A stretch of 6,475 nt of DNA from Bacteroidota bacterium (GCA_006226555.1 SBGS01000275.1:1-6475); one strand, 5' to 3'; shown: positions 1 through 5,468, counted from the first letter of the stretch. Numbers and translations are program-made. Notes: generated by a model from the letters alone, not told the origin.

Positions 1-671
1 ACCTTTCCGTCATCATCCTTCTCACCGTTCGGATCATCGATATAGTCCGTTTTAGTTCCAAATATTACCGGAATAGGTAAGAATTTACAATACTTGTTCA
101 GTATCTCTCCAATGCGATCCTTTGATAAAAACTCCTTAGAATCTTCTGAGATAAACAACACGATATCCGTTCCGCGATCTGCTTTATCGATCTCAGTAAT
201 TGTAAATTCAGGAGAACCATTACTTTCCCATTGAACGGCCTTTGAGCCTTCAAAACGAGACAGTGTTCGTATCTGAACCTTCTCAGCAACCATGAATGCA
301 GAATAGAACCCTAATCCAAAATGTCCAATGATCTGCTCTGCTCCCTCTTTCCCTTTATATTTCTGAACAAACTCCTCTGCCCCGGAAAACGCGATCTGAT
401 TGATGTACTTATCGATCTCCTCTTCGGTCATACCGACACCGTTATCTCTGATCGTAAGCGTTTTGTTTTCCTCGTCGAGGATCACCTCCACTTTTAATTC
501 TCCCAGCTCCCCTTTGTATTCTCCATTTGATGCAAAAAACTTTAATTTCTGCGAGGCATCTACTGCATTGGACACCAATTCACGGAGAAATATCTCGTGA
601 TCTGAATACAAGAACTTCTTAATGATCGGAAAAATATTTTCCGTTTGAACGTTAATTTGACCTGTTTTCAT
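1..671 (-). CDS. htpG: Molecular chaperone HtpG (Hsp90), N-terminal part, cut by window edge
   Basis: Hsp90-family ATP-dependent chaperone acting in the cytoplasm on stress-damaged or maturing client proteins. The start is the ATG at 671-669; 223 codons plus two bases are visible and the frame is open to the left edge. All of the GHKL ATPase N-domain signatures are present: the first helix with E31 (the presumed catalytic glutamate) and N35 in ELVSNAVDA, the DNGVGMT nucleotide-binding box at residues 76-82, the lid glycines in GHFGLGFYS (116-124) and RGTDI (166-170). The start of the middle domain follows (FLPIPVIFGTKTD). Full-length HtpG is about 600-630 residues, so roughly the last 400 lie outside the window. 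The gene is transcribed divergently from the membrane protein gene at 814. No TAnnTTTG housekeeping box faces it, but a sigma-54 type element does (706-721). Identification is secure; the regulation is inferred. Confidence 0.97.
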   Translation of the reverse strand, partial: MKTGQINVQTENIFPIIKKFLYSDHEIFLRELVSNAVDASQKLKFFASNGEYKGELGELKVEVILDEENKTLTIRDNGVGMTEEEIDKYINQIAFSGAEEFVQKYKGKEGAEQIIGHFGLGFYSAFMVAEKVQIRTLSRFEGSKAVQWESNGSPEFTITEIDKADRGTDIVLFISEDSKEFLSKDRIGEILNKYCKFLPIPVIFGTKTDYIDDPNGEKDDDGK

Positions 672-705
672 AATCTTTTCAATTTCAACTTACGTTCTCT
701 CCTTT

Positions 706-721
706 GGCAATGTCCATGCCA
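706..721 (-). promoter_or_regulatory. Candidate sigma-54 (-24/-12) promoter for htpG
   Basis: On the minus strand this reads TGGCATGGACATTGCC. The sigma-54 consensus is TGGCACG-N4-TTGCW. The near-invariant GG (plus 719-720) and GC (plus 707-708) are both present with the required 10 bases between them; the differences are C to T in the -24 box and the last base of the -12 box. Initiation about 12 bases downstream would fall near 695, giving a leader of roughly 24 bases before the htpG ATG at 671. That geometry is sensible. No TAnnTTTG box faces htpG in the gap. The element is seen in the sequence; its function is inferred, and a short motif can match by chance. Confidence 0.55.
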
Positions 722-722
722 T

Positions 723-778
723 GAGAATTTTTCTGACAAATTGTCGCACTGAGAATTAAATTTGATACACAGAGAATT
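723..778 (+). repeat. Three direct copies of GAGAATT in the htpG/membrane-protein gap
   Basis: Exact copies of GAGAATT begin at 723, 751 and 772, so the steps are 28 and 21 bases, about 2.7 and 2 helical turns. On the htpG strand they read AATTCTC. The first copy abuts the -24 box of the putative sigma-54 promoter, and the GACAAATTGTC palindrome lies between copies one and two. They could be binding sites for one regulator, but no known site is recognised. Confidence 0.3.
735..745. repeat. Palindrome GACAAATTGTC, possible operator
   Basis: Two perfect 5-base arms, GACAA and TTGTC, surround one central A. The palindrome lies about 14 bases upstream of the -24 box of the putative htpG sigma-54 promoter and 69 bases before the TTG start at 814, so it could influence either divergent gene. 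It is a candidate site for a dimeric regulator. It is short enough to arise by chance in AT-rich DNA. Confidence 0.3.
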
Positions 779-797
779 CGGAATCTTGCTAATTTTG
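757..797 (+). promoter_or_regulatory. Candidate Bacteroidota -7 boxes for the 814 gene
   Basis: Two exact matches to the Bacteroidota -7 consensus TAnnTTTG point toward the membrane protein gene: TAAATTTG at 757-764 and TAATTTTG at 790-797. Neither has a TTG -33 box at the usual 17-23 base spacing; the TTG at 762-764 is 25 bases upstream of the second box. The first would give a leader of about 40 bases, the second one of about 10 bases. AT-rich DNA makes single boxes weak evidence. Confidence 0.3.
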
Positions 798-813
798 AAA
801 CCAAAGCTAAAAC

Positions 814-2268
814 TTGTCCTTTACACTTATCTCTATAATCGGATTACTGGCGGTTCTGATATTTTTCATCAGTCGGAGCAAAGGTTCACTTCCATTCATG
901 ACCCTATTTGCAGGGTTCATTATTAAGATCATTGCCGGTGTCATCTTTTTGGAGATCTATACCCATCACTACGGAACGGGAACACTAAGTGCCGATGCCA
1001 ATAAATTCATTGACGAAAGCAGGGTGCTGAATGAGGTTTATGCTAAGTCGAAAGGAGACTATTTTAGGCTACTTTTCGGTTTCTCTGATCTCCGAGAGCT
1101 CGGACATCAATACCTTGAGGAAACACATCACTGGGATACCAATTCACAATTGCTCCTGAATGACAATCGGAACCTCATGCGTGTGCACAGCGTGATCTAT
1201 TTCGTGAGTAAAGGTGATATTCAAATTCACCTTATCATTTTTGCGTTTATATCATTGCTTTCCGTCATACTGCTCACAAGTGCTTTCGAACAATATATCC
1301 CCGTAACAAAGAACTTATTGTTTTACGGATTATTGTTCATCCCAAGTGTGTTGTTCTGGTCATCCAGTATCTTAAAAGAACCGCTCTTGTTTTTGGGAAT
1401 GGCTATGTTCCTTTTTGGCGTGATGAAACACCATAATATTGTCAAAAGAGTCTTGCTGATTTTAGGTGGAAGTGCAATTATCCTGGGATTTAAACCTTAC
1501 ATTTTATTCTGTCTGACACCGGCTGTTCTGGTAGCTTGGTTGTACAAGAAATTAACCTTAAAATGGTTCGCAGTGCAACTTTTGGCGCTTATATCGATTA
1601 GTATTGTTCTTTTGACTGGCACCACAAGCGGCAGTGCGATAACGCATAAATTATCCAGAAAACAATTTGACTTTCTAAATATTTCACAAGGTGGGATGCA
1701 TCTGCTTGGAGACAATAGCTTTTATTATGTATCTCCTGATAAGGCTGATCATGTCGTCATTGAAAATGACACTGCAACCATCATTACCGATCTCACCGCT
1801 GAACAATTCGACTACAGCTACAAATATGCACCAAAGGCAATTGAGCTGAAAAAAAATGACCGATACCCCGTGTTCTTCGCCTGTGATCCCAGCCAGAGCT
1901 ATATCCACGTAACTCAGATCAAAGACTCACCGATACAACTCTTAAAGAATATCCCTGAAGCATTAGTGAATGTGTTATTCCGACCATTTATTACAGATTC
2001 AGGCAGTTGGCTGATCTTTCCTGCCATAATTGAAACTATAGCTATTTGGATCTTGCTATTCTTGGGATTGCGTTATCTTAAGTATTGTTCGAAAGAACAA
2101 AAAGGTATTCTCATTGGTATTGTAACGTTTGTAATTCTGCTAAGTTTACTCATTGGTTGGGTCACTCCCGTACTCGGTGCGATAAACCGATATCGCATAC
2201 CTGTGATGCTAGGTTTGGTATTGATGGGATATATCTTGTGGTCGAATAAAAAAACGAAAGTGAAATGA
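814..2268 (+). CDS. Multi-pass membrane protein of unknown function, glycosyltransferase/polymerase-like topology
   Basis: This 484-residue integral membrane protein is not assigned to a named family. Hydrophobic segments lie near residues 3-19, 28-48, 136-158, 167-204, 213-243, 251-268, 399-421 and 430-476. Polar regions at about 50-130 and 270-398 are probably exported loops. The first loop carries an acidic D61-A-N-K-F-I-D stretch, where GT-C transferases often hold a catalytic acid. Other landmarks are IPSVLFWSSSILKEP (176-190), FKPYI (226-230) and a C-terminal GAINRYRIP (455-463). This arrangement recalls surface-polysaccharide polymerases or GT39/EpsG-like proteins, which is inference only. 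The start is a TTG with an in-frame stop just upstream (808-810). The first ATG (898) would delete the first hydrophobic segment, which supports TTG despite its rarity. The stop overlaps the next gene's ATG (ATGA), suggesting translational coupling. Confidence 0.8.
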   Translation: MSFTLISIIGLLAVLIFFISRSKGSLPFMTLFAGFIIKIIAGVIFLEIYTHHYGTGTLSADANKFIDESRVLNEVYAKSKGDYFRLLFGFSDLRELGHQYLEETHHWDTNSQLLLNDNRNLMRVHSVIYFVSKGDIQIHLIIFAFISLLSVILLTSAFEQYIPVTKNLLFYGLLFIPSVLFWSSSILKEPLLFLGMAMFLFGVMKHHNIVKRVLLILGGSAIILGFKPYILFCLTPAVLVAWLYKKLTLKWFAVQLLALISISIVLLTGTTSGSAITHKLSRKQFDFLNISQGGMHLLGDNSFYYVSPDKADHVVIENDTATIITDLTAEQFDYSYKYAPKAIELKKNDRYPVFFACDPSQSYIHVTQIKDSPIQLLKNIPEALVNVLFRPFITDSGSWLIFPAIIETIAIWILLFLGLRYLKYCSKEQKGILIGIVTFVILLSLLIGWVTPVLGAINRYRIPVMLGLVLMGYILWSNKKTKVK

Positions 2269-3026
2269 AAGGTTATGTATTGATCAGTGGAGCAACATCC
2301 GGAATTGGTCGCTCTTGTGCATTTGAATTTGGAAGAGAAGGCTATGATCTGATCCTGACAGGAAGAAGAAAAGATCGATTGGTCAAGCTGCAGCAAGAAT
2401 TGAAAGATGCATTTAATATCTCTGTGATCATCGCAAATTTTGATATCCGAGTTCAGCAAGAAGTAGCTGCCTTCGTTGAAGGAATACCCGGTGAGATCAG
2501 AAAGGAGCTTAGAATATTGATCAATAATGCCGGATTAGCTGTTGGCAGGGGACCGATACAGGAAGGTGAGATCGATGATTGGGAACGAATGATCGACACG
2601 AACATCAAAGGTCTACTCTACCTTTCAAGAGCAATTTCACCGATCATGGCTGAAAATCGTCAGGGGCATATCATCAACATCTCCAGTATTGCAGGAAAGG
2701 AAGTTTATCCGGGAGGAAATGTCTATTGTGCTACGAAGCATGCCGTTGATGCACTTTCAAAAGCCATGCGGATAGATCTCGTTGACAAAGGAATTAAGGT
2801 AACGAACATCGCACCGGGAGCAGTAGAAACTGAGTTTTCCATCGTTCGATTCAAAGGTGATCTGGAAACAGCAGGGTCAGTTTATAATGGTTTTGATCCA
2901 CTCACCCCGGATGATATTGCAAGTGTCATACTCTTTGCCGCACAACAACCGCCTCATGTTAACCTGAACGACATTACGATCATGCCAACTGCTCAGGCAA
3001 GCTCAACTGTGTTTTACAAAACCTGA
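2265..3026 (+). CDS. SDR-family NAD(P)-dependent oxidoreductase (YdfG-like)
   Basis: Classical short-chain dehydrogenase/reductase of 253 residues, the family's usual length, probably cytosolic. In order: the Rossmann cofactor motif GATSGIG (9-15), R34-R35 after the second strand (favouring NADP over NAD), D60, the NNAG motif (87-90), N113, catalytic S141, and the Y154-x3-K158 pair (YCATK), followed by PGAVET (184-189). The complete N-S-Y-K tetrad predicts an active enzyme. Overall it resembles YdfG-type 3-hydroxy acid/serine dehydrogenases, but the substrate cannot be read from sequence. Its ATG overlaps the membrane protein stop as ATGA, so it is probably translated from the same mRNA; a shared pathway is possible but unproven. 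Its 3' end overlaps the convergent Nudix gene by 13 bp. Confidence 0.93.
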   Translation: MKGYVLISGATSGIGRSCAFEFGREGYDLILTGRRKDRLVKLQQELKDAFNISVIIANFDIRVQQEVAAFVEGIPGEIRKELRILINNAGLAVGRGPIQEGEIDDWERMIDTNIKGLLYLSRAISPIMAENRQGHIINISSIAGKEVYPGGNVYCATKHAVDALSKAMRIDLVDKGIKVTNIAPGAVETEFSIVRFKGDLETAGSVYNGFDPLTPDDIASVILFAAQQPPHVNLNDITIMPTAQASSTVFYKT

Positions 3027-3637
3027 TCTTCAAGTACGTTGACATAGGCATCCACAACATCATTTATGGAGCCGTATGTTCTTCCCTTTATGGATAGAAA
3101 GAATTCCAGGTTCTGCCACTTTACCTTTGTAATACCCTCATCCTTAGCAGGAACAAGGGCTTCGTCTCCATTATAATCCAGAATATACCAGAATGTATGT
3201 TTCAGTGCCTTCTTGCCTTTGTAACGCATTGTATGGAAGGTTTCAATAAGTGGAGACTGGATCACAGGACCCGTTATCCCGCATTCTTCCTCTATCTCCC
3301 GAACACAAGCAGTTTCCTTGTCTTCTCCCAGATCGATCTTCCCTTTAGGAATGTCCCACATCCCATGCCTTTTGATCAATAAAAGTTCATGTTTCGCATT
3401 CCGAACCACTCCTCCTGCAGCAGGAATTTTTAGATGATCATCGAACAATCTGAAAAATGCGTCCTGCGGATCATTCGCAACAATTTGAAACGGTTCGTCA
3501 ACAGTAGCCGTTACCAGAAAAGGTTTCAAATGCTTAATAGCGAGCTCTTCGTGATATATCACAAAAGGTAATTTTGGATCATGTTCATTATTTGAACATA
3601 TCAATATTGGCTTATGATCAATAAAAACTTTGTACAT
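3014..3637 (-). CDS. Nudix hydrolase with an N-terminal extension
   Basis: A 207-residue protein that hydrolyses a nucleoside diphosphate linked to another moiety (X), substrate unknown. The complete Nudix box GX5EX7REUXEEXGU lies at residues 99-121: G99, E105, R113-E114, E117-E118, G120, I121. The metal-binding glutamates are therefore intact. The Nudix fold starts around residue 72 (IPAAGGVV). The first 70 residues (MYKVFIDHKPILI onward) are an extension that the minimal fold does not need, perhaps a substrate-selecting or dimerisation module. The ATG at 3637 is only 8 bases from the divergent pyrE ATG, so its promoter must lie inside pyrE. The 3' end overlaps the dehydrogenase. From memory, a Nudix gene divergent to pyrE is common in Bacteroidota, hinting at nucleotide or phosphoribosyl housekeeping; this is inference. 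Confidence 0.92.
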   Translation of the reverse strand: MYKVFIDHKPILICSNNEHDPKLPFVIYHEELAIKHLKPFLVTATVDEPFQIVANDPQDAFFRLFDDHLKIPAAGGVVRNAKHELLLIKRHGMWDIPKGKIDLGEDKETACVREIEEECGITGPVIQSPLIETFHTMRYKGKKALKHTFWYILDYNGDEALVPAKDEGITKVKWQNLEFFLSIKGRTYGSINDVVDAYVNVLEDQVL

Positions 3638-3640
3638 TTG
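3607..3640 (+). promoter_or_regulatory. Candidate pyrE promoter inside the 5' end of the Nudix gene
   Basis: TACATTTG at 3633-3640 matches the Bacteroidota -7 consensus TAnnTTTG exactly. A TTG at 3607-3609 lies 23 bases upstream, the upper limit of the reported TTG-N17-23-TAnnTTTG arrangement. The box ends 5 bases before the pyrE ATG (3646), so initiation 4-8 bases downstream would give a leaderless or near-leaderless transcript. The box includes the Nudix start codon (3635-3637 on the opposite strand). Confidence 0.5.
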
Positions 3641-3645
3641 CCGCC

Positions 3646-4287
3646 ATGGTTTTAAATGAAGATAAGGCCCTAAAAGTAGCAGAATTTTTGCTTCAAATCA
3701 AAGCAGTGAAATTAAACCCTGCTGATCCTTTTACATGGGCGTCCGGAATCAAGTCACCGATCTATTGTGACAACAGAATCACACTTTCTTATCCAAATAT
3801 CCGCACCTTCATCAGACAGGCATTCGCGGATGCGATAGTTGAGAACTTTGGCAAACCTGATATCATTGCAGGTGTAGCGACAGGTGGTATAGCACAGGGT
3901 GCATTGGTTGCCGAGCAGCTTGGTCTTCCTTTCATTTACGTGCGCAGCAGTGCGAAAGGTCATGGAATGGGTAATCTGATCGAGGGTGCTTTTGAACCGG
4001 GTAAACGTGTTGTTGTGATCGAAGATCTTATTTCAACCGGTGGAAGTAGTTTGAAGGCTGTTGAAGCATTGCGCGATGCAGATCTTGACGTAAAAGGACT
4101 GGTTGCGATATTTACTTACGGATTCGACATCGCTCATCAGAACTTTGCAGATGCAAAATGTCCGTATACGACATTAACAGATTACGAGACCTTACTTAAA
4201 AAAGCGGTAGAGACGAATACGGTATCCGAAGAACAACTGAATTCTCTCCTTGAATGGAGAAAGAATCCTTCAGACTGGAAAAAATAA
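3646..4287 (+). CDS. pyrE: Orotate phosphoribosyltransferase
   Basis: Transfers the phosphoribosyl group of PRPP to orotate, giving OMP, the fifth step of de novo UMP synthesis; cytosolic, normally a dimer. The 213 residues match the family length. Visible features: the substrate region FTWASGIKSPIYCDNR (29-44), the mobile catalytic loop around R100, K104 and H106 (YVRSSAKGHG), and the PRPP motif VVVIEDLISTGGSS (122-135) with its acidic pair E126-D127. The residue aligned with the second loop lysine of enterobacterial PyrE is S101; I believe this is usual in this lineage, so it is not taken as loss of function. The ATG at 3646 gives the expected MVLNEDKA start. No Shine-Dalgarno sequence precedes it. 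The SRPBCC gene starts 2 bases after its stop, indicating an operon. Confidence 0.97.
   Translation: MVLNEDKALKVAEFLLQIKAVKLNPADPFTWASGIKSPIYCDNRITLSYPNIRTFIRQAFADAIVENFGKPDIIAGVATGGIAQGALVAEQLGLPFIYVRSSAKGHGMGNLIEGAFEPGKRVVVIEDLISTGGSSLKAVEALRDADLDVKGLVAIFTYGFDIAHQNFADAKCPYTTLTDYETLLKKAVETNTVSEEQLNSLLEWRKNPSDWKK
3671..3702 (-). promoter_or_regulatory. Candidate Nudix-gene promoter inside pyrE
   Basis: On the minus strand, TTTG (plus 3699-3702) is followed after 20 bases by TACTTTTA (plus 3671-3678), which matches the -7 consensus TAnnTTTG in all but the last position. Initiation near 3664 would give a leader of roughly 25-30 bases to the ATG at 3637. The site lies within pyrE codons 9-19, so coding constraint also shapes this sequence. 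Confidence 0.35.
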
Positions 4288-4288
4288 C

Positions 4289-4687
4289 ATGAACATTAAA
4301 AGCAATAGCGTTGAGGTAAATGCGTCAAGAAACCAAATACTTGATTTCTTGATGAACATGGAAAATATCAATTACCTACTGCCACAGGACAAGATCAGTG
4401 ATTTTAAGGCTGATAGCGGCCAGTGTTCATTTAAAGTTCAGGGCGGTGTTACTATTGCTTTGATCCAGGATGGTCATAAAGAGCTGGACGAGATCTACAT
4501 GCGTTCCGGTCAGGGATCACCCTTCCCTTTTAAATTGACCGTGAAACTGGAGGAGAATGGAGAAAAAACTTCCGGTCACATCTCTTTTGACGGAGAAGTA
4601 AACATGTTCCTTAAGATGATGGTGGAGAAGCCACTTACGGCGTTATTCAATTACATGTCCGAGGAGCTTAAGAAGCACTTTGCTTAA
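4289..4687 (+). CDS. Small SRPBCC/START-like domain protein
   Basis: A 132-residue cytosolic protein with the single-domain SRPBCC (polyketide cyclase/START-like) pattern. An N-terminal strand (NIKSNSVEVNASRNQILDFL) leads into a helix, then come central strands (CSFKVQGGVTIALIQ, FPFKLTVKLEE, SGHISFDGEV), and a long C-terminal helix begins near MVEKPLTALFNYMSEELKKHF. The fold binds hydrophobic ligands in other proteins; no ligand or catalytic residue can be assigned here. The ATG at 4289, with one base between it and the pyrE stop, is preferred over the in-frame ATG at 4250. The latter lies inside pyrE and would add 13 residues (MNGERILQTGKNN) that do not fit the domain start. It is very probably co-transcribed with pyrE. 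It converges on birA and overlaps its last codons by 20 bp. Confidence 0.85.
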   Translation: MNIKSNSVEVNASRNQILDFLMNMENINYLLPQDKISDFKADSGQCSFKVQGGVTIALIQDGHKELDEIYMRSGQGSPFPFKLTVKLEENGEKTSGHISFDGEVNMFLKMMVEKPLTALFNYMSEELKKHFA

Positions 4688-5408
4688 ACGAGATCTCCTT
4701 AAGGTCAAATTTCTTCTCGGTACCATCCACCTCTACTATCAGCTTACCAATTGCGTCCACTCCCCTTATTGTCCCTTCAAAGGATCCTGTTTTTTCTGAA
4801 TAAAAGTGATGCGGCTGATTCAAAAGGTACAGATGACCTAAATATATGCTCTTGAGTAAGTCCGGGTGTTCAAGCAAGGCTAATCGCACATTAAAAACAC
4901 CGATCAACTCCAATAGAACATCTTTTACAGGATAAAATTTAGCTTTCTGCTTTCGGATGCTCGTCGCACTGAGGTCTCCAAAATCTTCCTGATTCACATT
5001 CAAACCTATACCTACAATGGAAGCTTTTACCATAGCGCCCCTCAAGGTATTCTCGATCAGCACGCCGCAGATCTTTTCATCTCCAACATATATGTCATTC
5101 GGCCATTTGATACTGGCGGAAATATCCATGTTTTGTAAAGTCTCCAATATTACCACGGAAACAAACATATTAAGGAGCCATTGCTGATCTGCCTGAAGCT
5201 GAAAGTCTTTTAAAATAATGGAACAGGTTAAATTGGATCCCGGCAAACTCTGCCATTCAGTCATTCGTTGTCCCCTTCCCATGACCTGTTCATCTGCCAA
5301 AATTACCGTACCATGAGCAGTCTCCCCTGACTTTAGCATGTTGGCAGCATAATTGTTGGTCGAATCGACCGAGGATAGATGTATGATCCGCTTACCGATT
5401 GAGGTCAT
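4668..5408 (-). CDS. birA: Biotin--[acetyl-CoA-carboxylase] ligase
   Basis: Activates biotin with ATP and attaches it to the lysine of biotin-carrier proteins such as the acetyl-CoA carboxylase subunit. The 246 residues hold the catalytic core in order: VDSTN (14-18), the biotinyl-AMP loop GRGQR (44-48), KWPND (101-105), KICGVLIE (112-119) and GIGLNVN (133-139). A C-terminal SH3-like region (about 205-241, GTIRGVDAIGKLIVEV) follows. There is no N-terminal winged-helix domain, so this is a monofunctional ligase and not a biotin-operon repressor. The ATG at 5408 is chosen. The longer frame to 5450 would begin with a TTG that is part of the probable -7 box TATATTTG, and the extra residues (LIIFKSLYDQLIF) are not typical of the family. 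It is divergent from rsfS and its 3' end overlaps the SRPBCC gene. Confidence 0.94.
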   Translation of the reverse strand: MTSIGKRIIHLSSVDSTNNYAANMLKSGETAHGTVILADEQVMGRGQRMTEWQSLPGSNLTCSIILKDFQLQADQQWLLNMFVSVVILETLQNMDISASIKWPNDIYVGDEKICGVLIENTLRGAMVKASIVGIGLNVNQEDFGDLSATSIRKQKAKFYPVKDVLLELIGVFNVRLALLEHPDLLKSIYLGHLYLLNQPHHFYSEKTGSFEGTIRGVDAIGKLIVEVDGTEKKFDLKEISFKQSAS

Positions 5409-5447
5409 GAAAATAAGTTGGTCGTAGAGAGATTTAAATATAATTAA

Positions 5448-5455
5448 CAAATATA
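5448..5455 (-). promoter_or_regulatory. Candidate -7 box for birA
   Basis: On the minus strand this reads TATATTTG, an exact TAnnTTTG match. No TTG lies at the usual -33 position, so the promoter is only half supported. Initiation near 5441 would leave a leader of about 33 bases to the ATG at 5408, which supports that start over the upstream TTG. Confidence 0.4.
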
Positions 5456-5460
5456 AGCCT

Positions 5461-5468
5461 TAGATTTG
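5461..5468 (+). promoter_or_regulatory. Candidate -7 box for the rsfS-ftsH operon
   Basis: TAGATTTG matches TAnnTTTG exactly and would start a leader of about 10-15 bases before the rsfS ATG at 5487. No TTG -33 box sits at the expected distance. It lies 5 bases from the oppositely directed birA box, so two polymerases could not occupy both at once. A weak GAGG (5471-5474) lies 12 bases before the ATG. Confidence 0.4.

Noticed and set aside
98..289. 63-codon minus-strand frame inside htpG
   Set aside because: Same strand but a different frame from HtpG, whose conserved motifs run unbroken through this stretch.
400..600. 66-codon plus-strand frame opposite htpG
   Set aside because: Low-complexity serine-rich translation antisense to conserved HtpG codons; no evidence of coding.
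1684..1908. Antisense open frame (and another at 1497-1715) within the membrane protein gene
   Set aside because: Short, with no family signature and no promoter context; ordinary shadow frames of the real gene.
2073..2459. 128-codon open frame on the minus strand
   Set aside because: It lies antisense across the junction of the membrane protein and SDR genes, has no recognisable domain, and both plus-strand genes are well supported.
3011..3022. Inverted repeat GTTTT-AC-AAAAC in the SDR/Nudix overlap as a terminator
   Set aside because: An AT-only core with a 2-base loop and no T tract on either side is too weak to call a terminator.
3640..3649. GCCGCCATGG around the pyrE start, identical to a eukaryotic Kozak context
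   Set aside because: Coincidence in a clearly bacterial gene. It does not act as a ribosome signal here and no Shine-Dalgarno sequence is present.
3946..3948. Serine (S101) where enterobacterial PyrE has a loop lysine
   Set aside because: R100, K104 and H106 and the PRPP motif are intact, and I believe this substitution is common in the lineage; not a sign of inactivation.
4250..4288. Upstream ATG for the SRPBCC gene inside pyrE
   Set aside because: The extra 13 residues come from out-of-frame pyrE sequence. The ATG at 4289 gives the expected domain start and a normal operon junction.
5409..5450. Extension of birA upstream to a TTG at 5450
   Set aside because: That TTG is part of the probable -7 box TATATTTG, and the added residues are not typical of the family; the ATG at 5408 fits.
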